From assembly GCF_018691265.1 (NCBI RefSeq), contig NW_024881324.1, positions 3,103,730 through 3,167,729 of the forward strand: DNA of 64,000 nt, written 5' to 3'. Below the pieces are notes generated by a model. The model ran no database searches. It was not told the DNA's origin and saw only the letters and a list, made by a program, of their open reading frames with translations. This document shows, piece by piece, positions 48,101 to 60,600 of this stretch. Source of the stretch: Tyto alba (lineage: Eukaryota > Chordata > Aves > Strigiformes > Tytonidae). Numbering within the stretch: the stretch's first letter is position 1; every line of letters begins with the position of its first letter. Position numbers and translations under genes: made by a program.

Positions 48101-50615
48101 AATACCAGTTTAATGAAATTCTGCTGATTCTACTTCTCCCATAGCCAGGGGTTAGGACTACTTAGCATTCCCTGTTCCTTAGCATTCTTTGTCATAACTG
48201 GTTAGTTGAAGTAGCTCCAGTAAAGGAGACGTGTGGCTCACACTGGCAATCTGGGGTGTAGAGCTTTTTTGACAATGTAACACCTGTAAGTAGTTTGAGA
48301 ATTATTCTTAAATCAATATTTGATTATGTGTTAGCAGCTTTCTTTTCATCCAAGTTGTTTCACTGACATCTATCACCATGGGTTTGGTCCTTATAATTTC
48401 AGAGAAGCCAAAATGAATGTGCTTTCAAAGTAATGCTCCCATTAATTCCTGTGCTACAGTCAATTTATGTTATCTTCAACCTGACTTTTAAACAATCTAA
48501 ACATATTCAGTAACATATTCAGTTCCTCTGAAAAGGATGCAGGTTATGTTGTAAGACACATAGCAGTTTCTTTCATGACAGATTCAGCCCACAGTGTGTA
48601 AATGTCTTTAAGGAAATTAATTGGGTTGGTTTGGACTTTCTAACTTCAAGACATAGACATTGCTCTTGAGTCTAGCAGCTGGTAGGTTTTTAGTTCTGGG
48701 TCAGATAAATCCATGAGCTGATGTAAAGCTTGGCATTGAAATTTACATGCTTTCAAGAGACATGATGAGTTCATCCAATAGCTCACCACTACTGAAACTC
48801 TCATCTCCATCCCCATTCCTAACCATATGATTTCTTCCTTCTCACTTGCACAAGCTGTGGCACTCGCTAAATCTTTTTCTGAGCCAATTCTACTCCTCAA
48901 GGCTATTTGTTTCTGCTTTTCCTTTTGCAGAAATGGTCTGATAGGACTTGGAAGCATATACCTGCACCATTCTGACAGATTTTAGAAAGAATTTCGGAGG
49001 TTTAGAAGACTGGTGTGAAGAGTGGAAAGTTAATTGTTTTCATATTCCTCACTCCCAGAGTAGTTCTGCACTTTATGCACTTATGGATTTTTTTTCCTGT
49101 TACACATTTCAGAAACCTCTGCTTTGCTAAATGCTCCATTAAAGTTAGTAGGAGAGCAGTACTGCTTACCAGCTGGTGACTGATTTGCCTATGTAAATTG
49201 AGCTCCTAATAAATCTTCCAAAGGACAGAAAAAAATATCTAATTAATATAAGTCTTCATGATAGGCATAGAACTGAAGATAGCAGAGGGAAAGCAATTGC
49301 ATTTATTGTTTACTTGTTTCTATAGATGTCAGTGACTGTCTCAATATATTTTCAGAATAAGTATGGAGGAAAAAAAATACCTGTTTTATAAATTCAGATC
49401 AGTCCATTATGGTGAAGTTAAAAGAAACAGCTGAGCCAATCTAGTAACTGCAACTTCTGGAAAGAGGTATCCTCGATCCTTGCTCTGCTTCCAGCTACAC
49501 AGTTCCACTCACTCCTTTGTACCGACTTGATTTTTTGCTGGACCTTTCTGTGATTGATCCAACTTATTAATGTAGCACAAGGCTGTCTACCAAGCTAAAG
49601 CCAGGGTAACTTTGGTGACACTGAGTGTATAGCAGGAGCAAGACAGCCATTCACCAGTGGTAAGCCTTTAGATCTCCTGAGTTTGTCTTACATTTCAGTC
49701 CGAAGATGTTTTTTTTTTTTGTTTTTTTTTTTTTTTTTTCCCTAGACCACCGTGGCTGTGCAAAGTCACATTTTGGTACTGTAGCTACAAAAATCTTTGT
49801 CCTGGATTCAGTTGCTTAGGACAAAGACTTCATTCTCACTACACTATTTTGTACACAAATAGATGGAGTAGTGTGTGGGTAAGTGTGGTTCTGTCATGTT
49901 TCCCATGTCATGATGCAAAAAGTCTATTTTTGACTCAGTTCTTCACTAGGGTGCCTGCTGAGTGATGATCTGGGACAAAACACAACCTTCATGTTATACG
50001 TCCATGGGTGACTCCTAATTTTACCAGCACACTAAATAATTATTAGTGTTAGGAGATAAGGAAGGAGAACACATAATGTGGTTTGGGTAGATCTAAGATA
50101 TATTGAATAATTCTCATTCACTTTTATATTTTTAATTCAATGCAAATTTTAATATTGTATCATTTTAATGCAGACAAAATCTGTAGCACGTTTCTAATTT
50201 TATCAGTCTCTGAAATGTTATGACATTAAAATTACTATGAACGATAATAGGTTATTATTATTTCCCACTTAAGTCAAAAAGTTTATGCATAAGAGGAAAT
50301 ATTTTAATCCTAACTATTTGCAGATAAGATACTGTCATGAGATATACTGGTAGGTATAGTAAGTAAACCCCTCCCATTCTGATACATTAACATATAAAAA
50401 AAGGCATCTCTTTCCTCAAAGTAGGTAAAAACCCAGTGGTAAGAAAAAGAGTAGGATAAGTCTGTTTTAGAATTCTTACTTTCAGCATTGCATCAAGAAA
50501 CAAAAGCTTGGGGCTACAGTGTTAAGGAATTTAGAGAAAAAGAACAGGTGGAGTTCAGTCAAAGAAACAGTCTGTAGCTCTAATTGTTGTCAAAACTAAT
50601 TTTTTAAAGCAGAAA

Positions 50616-50675
50616 TTTTTTTTGTCTGTTTTTTTTTTTTTTTGTTTATTTGTTTGGTTTTTGGTTTTTTTTTTG

Positions 50676-50706
<31 letters not shown>

Positions 50707-50743
50707 TTTGTTATTTGTTTGGTTTGTTTTGTTTTAAAAAAAG
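50616..50743 (+). repeat. T/G-rich low-complexity block
   Basis: T-runs broken by single G or short GTTT/TG units, ending in AAAAAAAGGGGGG. Possibly the degraded tail of a retrocopy on the minus strand, but no body is recognisable. Confidence 0.8.
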
Positions 50744-51245
50744 GGGGGATCAAGATGACTGGAAGTAAAGTTTAGTCATGTTGAACAAAGGCTTATTACT
50801 GGGCAGAACAGGAATAACTGGGAAATAAAGTCCAAAATCAGGGCAAAGACACCTGTAGCAGAATTGTTAACAACAAAGGCAAGGAAGTTTAAACTGTCCC
50901 CTGTGCTTTTGGCCTTACTTGTGTGCAGGCTGGGGAACTAGCTAGAAGCATCTTCTCTTTGGCACTTCAGTTATGGTGTTCAAAGCATTCCAATATAAGG
51001 TTAAATTTCCAGACAGATGAAGCAGAAGTAACAGAAATGATATTAAACATACTTGCTCTCTGTTGACACAGTGTTCATGTACCCTGTCTCATTTCTTTCT
51101 GGATCCTAGTGGCTCTTGGATCTCATCTGGGTAAGTGAACTATTAGGTGCTTACTTTGTTATTTCAGATGCACATCCTTATGATATTGAAACTTTACTTG
51201 TAGTTTGTGTGAAACATTGTTTGAGTCAGTTGTTGGAAATTTACA

Positions 51246-51388
51246 TTATATCAATATACAAGTTTTAGAATAAGCTGTCTTCTCAAAAATGTATCTTATT
51301 TCTGCAAGTGTAGTAAACTGAATTGGCTCTCCAAGGAGTCCGATGAGCCCCAATGCTGACAACAGGTAGTTCATAAATATATACGTGC
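51246..51388 (-). CDS. Candidate last exon with membrane segment, near gene B
   Basis: A very strong acceptor (tttctcctcccacacag|) precedes 51388. Forty-six codons follow to a TAA, beginning TYIFMNYLLSALGLIGLL (hydrophobic, membrane-like) and ending AYSKTCILI. It is entered with two bases. The candidate exon at 51881 leaves exactly the needed phase. No family recognised. It may be an alternative 3' end of gene B or a separate gene. Confidence 0.4.
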
Positions 51389-51880
51389 CTGTGTGGGAGG
51401 AGAAATAGGAATTAGACCTACATATTTCATCCAGGTAAACCAAACCCTAAAACTAAAATTAAAAGGGTCTCTTTCTGTTTCATCCAGTAGCTGTCAGGGG
51501 TCTCTGCCTTGGTGCTTGCCTGACATTTTGTTTTCCGCACGTTAACGTGTGGGGCCTTAGTCAAGGGATGCCCTGATTCCGAATGCAGCATGTTAACCCT
51601 TATACTCAGTTTCTTCTTTAAAATACTCCTGGAGTTCAAGATATAATCTTCTCCTGAAATTAAAACCTACTTTCCTCCTTTTTCAGGACATAACTGTCTA
51701 ATCAGAATGAGCAAGTATCTTTTTGGTAGTCCCAGTGGTCTCTCTTGTACTTGACTGGCCAGCGAACAACTCCTTTTCCCTCCGTGACTCATTGTCTGTG
51801 CTTCATGGTGAAGTGAGCTCTACACGGGATTTTTGTATTCTGTTACCATGCCCGTACAGAAACAAACCCAGCATAAACAC

Positions 51881-51989
51881 CTACACGTGACAGACCTGTG
51901 TAATCTGCCACTGTTTCTTCACTACACCTAATAATAATGAACCTCCTTGGAGTGACAGTATGTGTGGTGTGACTGATTCCTGAAATCCC
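51881..51989 (-). CDS. Candidate exon (109 nt) joined to 51246
   Basis: A strong acceptor (tttttattacattatgctgtag|) precedes 51989. Reads ISGISHTTHTVTPRRFIII and on to ADYTGLSRV in phase 0, leaving one base at a modest donor (GTAG|GTGTTT). The frame stays open past this donor to about 51844. Phase 0 entry would also fit after the gene B exon at 53935. Confidence 0.35.
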
Positions 51990-52477
51990 CTACAGCATAA
52001 TGTAATAAAAAGGAAGTAACCAGCTGTTTGCCAAACAAAAATCAGCTTTGTGTGAGCTGTTCCGACTTGTTTTTTCAAATCCTATTCAGAGATACAAGCT
52101 TTCCTGAGGAATTTTTATTTGGAGTGTGGCATGTGGTTTGCTGATGCACAGTGGCCAGCAAAATTAGCCTGATGAGCTGACTGTGTTGAGTGACGTGCCA
52201 GTTCAGAGGTTGAGAAGTGTGCCTTTTAGTGTTAAGGATGTTGTGCTTCATTACAGACTAATGAGAAAATTAAATTATTGTTACTACAGCTTCAGAAAAT
52301 GTCTTTGAAACTGAATTGACAATTGATCCTAAACTTGCTATTGAAATAAAATATTTTTTAATTTTTCCATTTTTTTATTTTTTAAAATTCACGGGGTGGC
52401 TTTCCAAGGTACTGATGAATTTGTTCTGATCTCTGTTAAATCTCAATTTCCTGAGAATTAGAAACACTGTATAAAGT

Positions 52478-52511
52478 TTATTGTATCTCATTTGAACTAT
52501 CCAGGTCTGTT
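52478..52511 (-). CDS. Gene B last exon (34 coding nt)
   Basis: The acceptor is atctatttgctgcag|. One base completes an AGA codon, then TDLDSSNEIQ and TAA. The phase matches the exon at 53422. An AATAAA-type signal lies about 110 bases downstream (near 52375) on the minus strand. Confidence 0.4.
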
Positions 52512-53421
52512 CTGCAGCAAATAGATTTCTCATTAATATCAGTTTTGGTCTAAGAAACAATGAAAATATATTTGTTTTTATTATCCTTTTACAGAAAGGT
52601 AATAAATTAGAACTTTTCTTGTGTTCAACAGCTATCTAGATAAAAATTATTTAAATTATTGACACAGTATAATGAAACACAAATATACCACTTTACTATC
52701 TGTAGTTTTTCTAGTCATAATTTTGGAATTCCATCATCAGTCATTTAATACTGTGCTGCAATGACTGTCATCATTACAATTTTTTTCTATCCTTGACCTT
52801 TTATTGATTTGATTGACTAATTCATCAGCAAATACTAAATGTTTTACAACTGTTCAGTTTTGTAGATGAAGCAGATGAGTTCTTTTGGAATACCAACCTG
52901 TTCCAGAATGCCATCTGCTAAAATTCAACATCTTCTCCAGTTAATGATCATGGTGCTTCATCCTCAGTGTCATATGTACTGTCCCTGTATATCTACACAT
53001 AGAAAATATATAAAATTAAGAAATACACACACATTATATTCACTCTAGTGAGGAAAATTACAGACTGCTAAACATTGTACTTTGGAGGAATGCATCCTCA
53101 GCATATAGAAGGGTATGACTTTTTTTTTTTTTTTGTGATTTGAGTATGTTTCTTTTTCAAATAGCAACTAAAACCATAGTTTTAAAAAAGCTGTTTTAAT
53201 TGACAGTGATATGCTTCTTTACATGCATGTTGTTATGAAATCTAAGAACACTTAAGCCCTGCGAGAGTCTAAAATATATGTGCATTGAGAGAAATATATT
53301 TTTTATTGAAGATTTTTTTAAAAAAATAATGTAATACATGTGAATCAAGTGTAATACTGTTGCTTTTGGCTGCAATATATTTTTAATCTCTAGGTCAATG
53401 ATATTATTAGAATTTTTTTAC

Positions 53422-53474
53422 CTGCAACTGAGATTAGAAACTATTTCCATCAGACACGTGATGCTTTTCTCAAC
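53422..53474 (-). CDS. Gene B exon (53 nt)
   Basis: An excellent acceptor (gattatcttttcttcag|) and donor TTGCAG|GTAAAA. Only one of three frames is open, reading VEKSITCLMEIVSNLSC, and it is the frame required by the previous exon. Confidence 0.5.
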
Positions 53475-53934
53475 CTGAAGAAAAGATAATCTTCAGGCTT
53501 TTGAATCATTTTGGTATGGTGGGAAGAGCTGCCCCCACGGTAACATCATCTACATTCAGAGAATGTACAGTGCAGTAATCTGTAATTCATGTCTATTTAT
53601 ATTAATGCATTGTAGACCAGTTCTGGGGGAAAATAAAGTAGTTTATATTTGATACTTTACAGTGAGACAGAGTGCTCCAGACTCCACTGCTCTGGCTGGG
53701 CTGAGAAAGAGTGACAGCAGCCCAGGACTAAGGAGGCTGTTGTATTTAAGCCTGTGTCACAGGGCCCTTGATATATGTTTAAGCAACATGCATCCATTGC
53801 AGTCCAAATTGTTGTATGAGTTACTACAGTCATTACTAGAATGAGAGATTCCCAAACTGTACGAGGTGCTGCACCCACAAGCCCTGTTCTGGCAAGAACT
53901 TGTACACCACTGGACAATCCAGCAGTGATCTTAC

Positions 53935-53984
53935 CATGGTAATTTTAGCTTCTAAGTCTCTTTTAATATAACAGAGCAGAGTGG
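53935..53984 (-). CDS. Gene B exon (50 nt)
   Basis: An excellent acceptor (attctcacctgcattatag|) and donor ACCATG|GTAAGA. Reads TLLCYIKRDLEAKITM, phase 1 in and 0 out, directly fitting the next exon. Confidence 0.5.
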
Positions 53985-54715
53985 CTATAATGCAGGTGAG
54001 AATTTGGGACTGCAAAAGACCATGACTACTTTTTTCTTTAATTTTCAAAACATTACAGAAAGGAAGAAGCTGGTTAATGCCTGTCTTTATCTGTCTGTGT
54101 CAGTATGACAAAAATTCAGTTTAGAATTTTAAACATCATTGTTTACAATTTACTATAGCACCTCTGCTGGTGTTTCCTTCTCCAGGATCTGTTCAGTTTT
54201 CTCTAAAAGGAAGTCTCTTGAAATAGCAGGTGGCTGCAAGATATTCTGTGAAGATGAAGCTGTGAAACACTGGTAAGGGACTATGCATACTGACAGCTAT
54301 GAATCTTTGTCAGGGGACATTGTGGTCTGACTTTTGCTGGTTTTCTTCTGGAACAGATTCCTTGTGCATGCTAACATTTTCCTGTGAGTGTTCTGATGCG
54401 ACTTCTGCAAGGAACAGGCAGCATTCTATATCCTCTGTATTATGTGGAATACTTAGTGGAAAAAATAGTGTGCTTTTCAGTGTGCAGATTACAACCAGTT
54501 GCATAGAATTATTTTAGTGCATATCAGATTGCTTCATATGGAGACAAAGACCTCCATATCTGTTAATATGCTTTCAGTGAACTATGTGGGTAAAACACAT
54601 GCTAAGTTACAGAATATGATTATTCTCCTCACAAAGTACACAGAAGAGATCGCTGGAGAGAGGAATTTAGAAATGTCAGTCCTTCCTGTCACATGTAGAG
54701 GAAAGAAGCCCTTAC

Positions 54716-54753
54716 TCTGATCTTTTTGTTGGGAGAACGGAAAATGATGTTCA
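54716..54753 (-). CDS. Gene B candidate exon (38 nt)
   Basis: The acceptor is ttaataattaaattcag| and the donor ATCAGA|GTAAGG. Reads EHHFPFSQQKDQ and leaves one base that the exon at 53935 completes. A competing 20-nt candidate lies between them (54633-54652, acceptor cctctctccag|). Confidence 0.35.
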
Positions 54754-55100
54754 CTGAATTTAATTATTAAATAAAAAATAAAATTAAGCTTCTTTTCTTG
54801 TATACTTTCAAGATCAAAGTTGGGTTGTAGTATTTTGATATTTTAATACAGTCTGGGAAGGCCAGTATAGAAACTGTTTTTCAAATACCTCAATTTGATT
54901 TTTCTATGTATTATTTATTCTTTATAGAAAATGCTGATAAACCAAGTAGTTAAGCATAGGTGTGGTACACTGTTGTGTATTTATGTATATACAAGAAATA
55001 GGCTATGTTTTAAAACTTGTTCAGGTAATATTACATAACTCAACTCTGAGCTATTAAATTATCAACTTTTGTATAGCAATTAACTTTTGCTTGAAGTTAC

Positions 55101-55131
55101 CTGTTAATATTTATCACATAATAGTTCTGCC
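55101..55131 (-). CDS. Gene B candidate exon (31 nt)
   Basis: The donor is TTAACAG|GTAACT and the acceptor caagtaatcattttag|. The only open frame reads QNYYVININ and fits the exon at 54716. Confidence 0.3.
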
Positions 55132-57142
55132 CTAAAATGATTACTTGTGAAACAACATGTTGATTTGCAACCTTGTTTGAAAACATAAGAAACTACACTC
55201 CTTCATACTTACTAAACTTACTAAATAAGAGGGAAAAGTAGTAACTGATATGCTTTTTACTGTAATGTCACTTGAATTGGCACTCATAACAGGTATAAAT
55301 AAGCTAGCATCAAATCTGTAATCTGAACACTGAGGCATGCTGTGTTCAGTGTCTTTTGTTTTGCAAATGAGATTACATGAAATAATTAATCTTATTTTAC
55401 TTTATGGTGTTTCTGGTGGTTATTAGGGTAATGAATAAAGACCAGGCAGGATTAGACCTTTGTGAGGAAACCTGCAAATATCCGTAAATGTTACAGCAAG
55501 GAGTGATGGTTACTTGCCAGATTCCTTGCAGCAGGTATTCAGTCAGTGCCATGGCAGGACACTTCAGTTGTCAATCTTACAACTAAAACCTTCCACTCAT
55601 ATCCAAAAAGAAACCCATTTGCCGATGTCATGCAGCTAGTAAATTAAGTACTTGATTTCCTTTGGATACTGTACGTTTGAGATACTGCAAAGTGTATAAA
55701 TTTACATTCTGAGTGTATTTTTCCAATTTCTGATGATAGTCTCATTGACTTACAGAGCACAATGCTAAGAACAGTGTGTCTTTACTGTTCTCTAACTTTC
55801 CTACTGGTCTTTTAATTTGGATTCAACTTCTGAAGTAAAGTAGTATTCAACTTAGAAGTGTCACATGCCTGTACGGTACAGACTTAAAATAAAATTTGAA
55901 AAAAAATGGAATTTTAAAAACGAAAGGAAATTATATAGGTCTTTAGACTGTAGAAACAGATGTTTAGGAATTTCATAGTGCAAGAGATAGGTACTAAGGT
56001 ATTTAAGCTCTCTCACTGATCTTATTTTTTTTTTAGTTTTTTTTTTTTTTTTTGACCATTGGATGTTGAACTCATAAGGTCACTGTCTTGAACTTCAGTA
56101 CCAAACTGCTACTCAAGCCCTAGAGTAGGTGTCTAAAATTACTTCTGTGGAGCTTGTCCTCAGTGATCAGCCAAGGTCTGGATGTACTCTTGAGAAGTGA
56201 GCAAATCAGTGTTACTTTTGGAGAGACAACCACCAAACTTATTCACACTTTTCTCTGTCCAAATACTTTCTGGATGTATTATTCTTTGTATACATGTGTC
56301 TATTAAATGTAACATACAGCCTTTAATCTTTTCTCACAATAATTGCCTACGTTTCTTAATTTAAAAAAAAAAAAAGACAATTGAACTGTAACTAAAAAAA
56401 TGACATTTCTCTTCTAGACTGACTTTTTCAAGGGATTTATGTGAAAACAGATTGTGAATCTCAAGTTTTACAGTTGGTGATCTGATCAGATGCTTGCTTA
56501 CTCCTGAAGGTAGCATGTTTTACAGTTTTTTTTCTCTTGTGCTGTTTTTCTCTGTCCTCCCTTATTCCAGGTCCCGTTACTGTCCCTTTCTTTGTGCATG
56601 GCTGGTGCTTGTCTGACTCTCCTGTGAGATGTTTTAACTCACTAGCAAGGCAGAAAACTGACATATTTCTTGGTAAGCCAGGTTTTTGTTACTTTACTCA
56701 GTTAAAGGCACTCATGGAAAGGTCCAAAATCCACCAGAGAGAGCAGAAGACATGGCACATGCTGAAGACAGGAAGATGAGGGGTTACATGCAGAAGGGAG
56801 CAGAAACTCACTTTTTGAAAGCAGTGGACATCACTTTATGTTACCTTATACGGAGGCATCTCAAAATTGGATCTTCACATCTAAAACTCTCTTTGTAGTC
56901 TGTGAAGACAGACCTCTCCACATGATAATTCACCTTGTAAGACAGATATCTAAGACAAGGTGTAAAATAATTTTTTTAATTACTTTCTCTCCACGGTTTA
57001 CAAGGGGAGTTTGTAGGTGAACGGAATGTTCACATTATCTTTTAAATTAAGGGAGATCCTGGATTTCAACAGGTCTTAGAGATAACATTTTCTTTCACTC
57101 TGTATTTTAGGGGAGGATAAGGGCACACACATATTCACTTAC
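55132..57142. other. No supported gene
   Basis: AT-rich, with a T-run at about 56026-56053 and an A-run near 56362. May be a gene B intron. Confidence 0.4.
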
Positions 57143-57222
57143 CACAGTTTAACTGGTGAGTGGTCACTGGCTATGATCTGGTACCTCGCCAGCTTGAGGT
57201 CACTAGTCCATACTCTCAGCCT
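57143..57222 (-). other. Isolated exon-like block (80 nt)
   Basis: The donor is CTGTG|GTAAGT and the acceptor ctacggcctcagcag|. Reads RLRVWTSDLKLARYQIIASD and on to SPVKL. It could be an upstream exon of gene B or belong to another gene. Confidence 0.25.
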
Positions 57223-57631
57223 CTGCTGAGGCCGTAGTCTGCACTGGCAGGAAGAACAATTTCTGAGATTGGCTGATGTAAATTTGTTTGTTATTGTTGC
57301 CCTGGGAACAATAGGAATAGTATATGACACAAGCCAGAACTGTATTATCTTAAAAGACATCTGCAAGGGATGCTGTTGTTGTAAAGAGCTGTCACAGGTC
57401 AAGTGGAAGAGTAGAGACGATAGTCATCACGGGGGTGTGGTGCAGAGTATGGGCATGACATTGATTACAACTGGTATCCTAGAAGCAAGCTTTAACAACA
57501 GTTCCAAAATGGGGCCTTACAACATTTGTTTCATTTATACTTCCTTACCTGTAATGTCTTTATACCTGAGCTAACAGCCCCTGATAATATTATTGTAACA
57601 GTTTTTACATGTCATAAAATACTGAGCATTT

Positions 57632-57683
57632 ATTTCCAGAAAGGATATATACTCCATATATTTCCAGAAAAGGTATATACGCC
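57632..57683. repeat. Imperfect 28-bp tandem duplication
   Basis: Two adjacent copies beginning ATTTCCAGAAA, with a few differences. Confidence 0.8.
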
Positions 57684-60600
57684 AGATCCCTTATTGTCAG
57701 TGTAATGTAATTTCTGTATTTTATTACTTTTTCCAACAGATGGCAGTAGCTGCTTACTGACTGGTAAATTAACACCATTCGTAGTACACTCTATAAACAG
57801 AAAGCAGTGAAACCCAAGTATGTTCATATATAGGTACTTAACACATAACTGACACATAACTGTGTGTGTTACAAGTGTGTCACCTGTTTTCCATATATGA
57901 ACACGAAATCCTTTCTGAGTATTTTCCTTTTGAGTCTGTCAGTTTGCTCAGAATTGCATGAGAGTATAAAACTAATAAGCCTACTGTTGGACTACTGAAG
58001 GCTAAGGACAAATATATCTCAGATCATGCTTTGTTCTGAGGTCGTTAGGGTTTGTCTATGCTTGGATTCTCTTGTGGGTTACCTTGAACTGGTTCATTTT
58101 GCAATGTTTTGCATCCAGATTAGGATGCTTTATTGCAAACTATCTGGCATTAAATTGTGCTTTTACGTTTGTCATTTTACACTTAAATAATATTACAAGT
58201 TTAATTGCACCAAAACCATTATGGATGATTATATATTGTGAAACATGTCATGTTGCAAAACTGTCAAAACCTGCCACTGTTTATTCTAATACGCTTGGCT
58301 GCTTCTAGGCATTCTGTTCATTCATGTTGCCTCTTCTGCCCTGGAGTCATGGTAGGGAGGTGGTTATTGTGCTGTTTAAACATTGATCTGAAGACTTTTA
58401 CATGCCTAAATCATAAGGAGTTCACAAACCAGAGCTCTTGGTGCTTCAAATGCCACATACGATGATGGCTGAGGTCATATACTGAGAAGCTTAGAGTGGA
58501 GACTTTTTTTTTACCAGAATGATCCTCATTACTTTAACTGATCTGCAGTTATATAAACAACCAACATGATGCAGATGAAGGAATACATGAGATGAGTTCT
58601 GGTTTTACTAAATACTTCATAAGTAGATTTGGGATGAGAATTAATATGATCTTCTATTTCTATGAAAAGTTTGATGGTATCTTGCTAACTAGGCTGTGGC
58701 ACTTTCAGTAACACAAATACAAGAATGTCAGACACATTGGATCTCGTAAACCCTGATAGAGACATGGAGAATTAGAAGACCCTGAAAAACACTGAAGGAT
58801 TAACATGAACCACAAGCAGAGGACAAAACCTGTGCATGGGGCCGAATTCAGTGAATAAAAATTGATACAGTGGAATATAATTTCAGAGTAGGTGGGTAGG
58901 GGGATGTAAATAGCTTAATGGCTTGATTTTTCCAGACTTTCTTTGCTTCATGGATGAAGGGCCTTTCCTAGCACCTTGCCTGCACGCTGGCTGCTGTTCG
59001 GCTGTCCTGCACACCACCTGCTAGCACTTCCCTATTTCTGTAAGTACCTACAAACAGGAACAGTGTCCCACTCTGTGTCCCTGGTCATGGTGCTTCCCCT
59101 CTTCACTTCTGCCTAGCTGACTCTGAAAAGGGTGATAGCCAGGTGACTGTTCTAAAGAAAGACGTACAGAGAAGAGGGACTCAGTACGTGCTATCTTGGA
59201 GAGAAGGAAAGAGCACGTGTAACTCTCAGCTTTTCACTAATACACTGTCATCATGTGGCTTTATAATCCTCCCAGGAACAGCCAGCTTGTCAGTGGTCTT
59301 TTATTTCTCCAGGTTGGCAGGGCAACAAGTTTTTGCTGTGATGCTTCATATCACACCTGGGGAGTAGCAGTGTACAGGAGGATGCTGATTTTTTTCTGCT
59401 TTTTGCCTTATAGCTCTAACGCCGTGGAAAAGAACGGTGGGAAAAGGGAAAGGGTAGGGAATGATGTTGCAAAGGGAAATATCTTTCTTGAAATACATAA
59501 CAAGGTTGTCTTTCAAATGTACATAGTGCTATGAAAGCATAGGCCATAATTTTTATAAGAATAGTATTAAATTTTTGGTATTGCTATGTGTTGAATAAGA
59601 GAGTTGACTTTTTCTTCTCACTGTTTTGGGTCACAGATCCCCCTTTTATATCATCATCACCACAGCATATTCAAATACTCTGAAACAACATGGGAACTTC
59701 AATCTTGTTACAAACACTGTATTACAAGCTATGCATGAATGTGTAGCAAAAATAACACTAAATATGATAACACTTATCAAATCTGATTAAACTGTGATGC
59801 CAGTACACTGAGCCAAGAAGACATGTAGCATTCCTAAGACATGTCGTCTGTGAAAAAAATGCGTACTGTTGAAAAGCTGAAATTAGTATCAGTGTATGAG
59901 TACAATACATCCCTCATTTTTTGAATTTGTATCATTCCACTGAGTCCTCCTTTCTGACTTACAAGCTTACATTTCTCCTACTCCCTTGTGCAAGATTCTC
60001 TTTTACTTGCTCTCCTGAGCTTCTGCAAAACACATCAAGCAGCAATCAAAAGGAACATGTTTTTTTTTTCCTCTGGAATCTCTGTCTGTCTTTCAGTCTT
60101 TTAGATGTGCCACTGTATTATGTCTTGGTCTTTTTTATATATCTCATTACTTTACATATACAGACCAAACATTAACTTACTTTGGAGAAACATTTTTCTT
60201 TGTTTATGAACCTTGGGGTATAGAGTAAAAAACCTGGAACATTTGTACAATCAATAGCCTCCTTTGATTTAGAGAATGTCAGCTATGTAAAACAATTTGT
60301 AATAATCAATATAGACAGAAGATATATCTTGAGTTGTCATATGGTTCTTGGATAGAGTCACGTGTCTCTATTATGACAGACTTAACATTTGAGATACTTA
60401 TATGCCAAATTAATTAGTAGTAACCAGGGTGATAAAATAACCACTGTCACATGCTTTTCTGTCTTGAGGTTGTTCTCATGTATGGGAGGTAACCTCTGCA
60501 GCTATGGGACAGACTAGGCAGAGAGTTCTAAGAAAGTGATTTTGAGATCCTACAGTTCTGCTACCGTTTCATGCCTGTCTTCTGGCCCACTAATGAGTAG

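Larger units (their letters stand above)
44536..51245. other. No supported gene
   Basis: AT-rich. Contains the TA/TG microsatellite at 45125-45167, an A-run near 45777, T-runs near 49708-49740 and the T/G block at 50616-50743. A minus-strand block near 48700-48830 has one short acidic, exon-like reading (NGDGDESFSSGELLDELIM) with a weak donor. It is noted only as a weak candidate. Confidence 0.4.
52478..55131 (-). other. Gene B: minus-strand exon chain ending at 52478
   Basis: Five short exons (55101, 54716, 53935, 53422, 52478) join with compatible phases and end in a stop. The C-terminal part is helical with several Cys, Leu and Lys residues. I do not recognise the protein. Upstream exons were not resolved. 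A candidate with two tandem GTAAGT donors lies near 55215-55260, but its phase is ambiguous. Confidence 0.4.
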
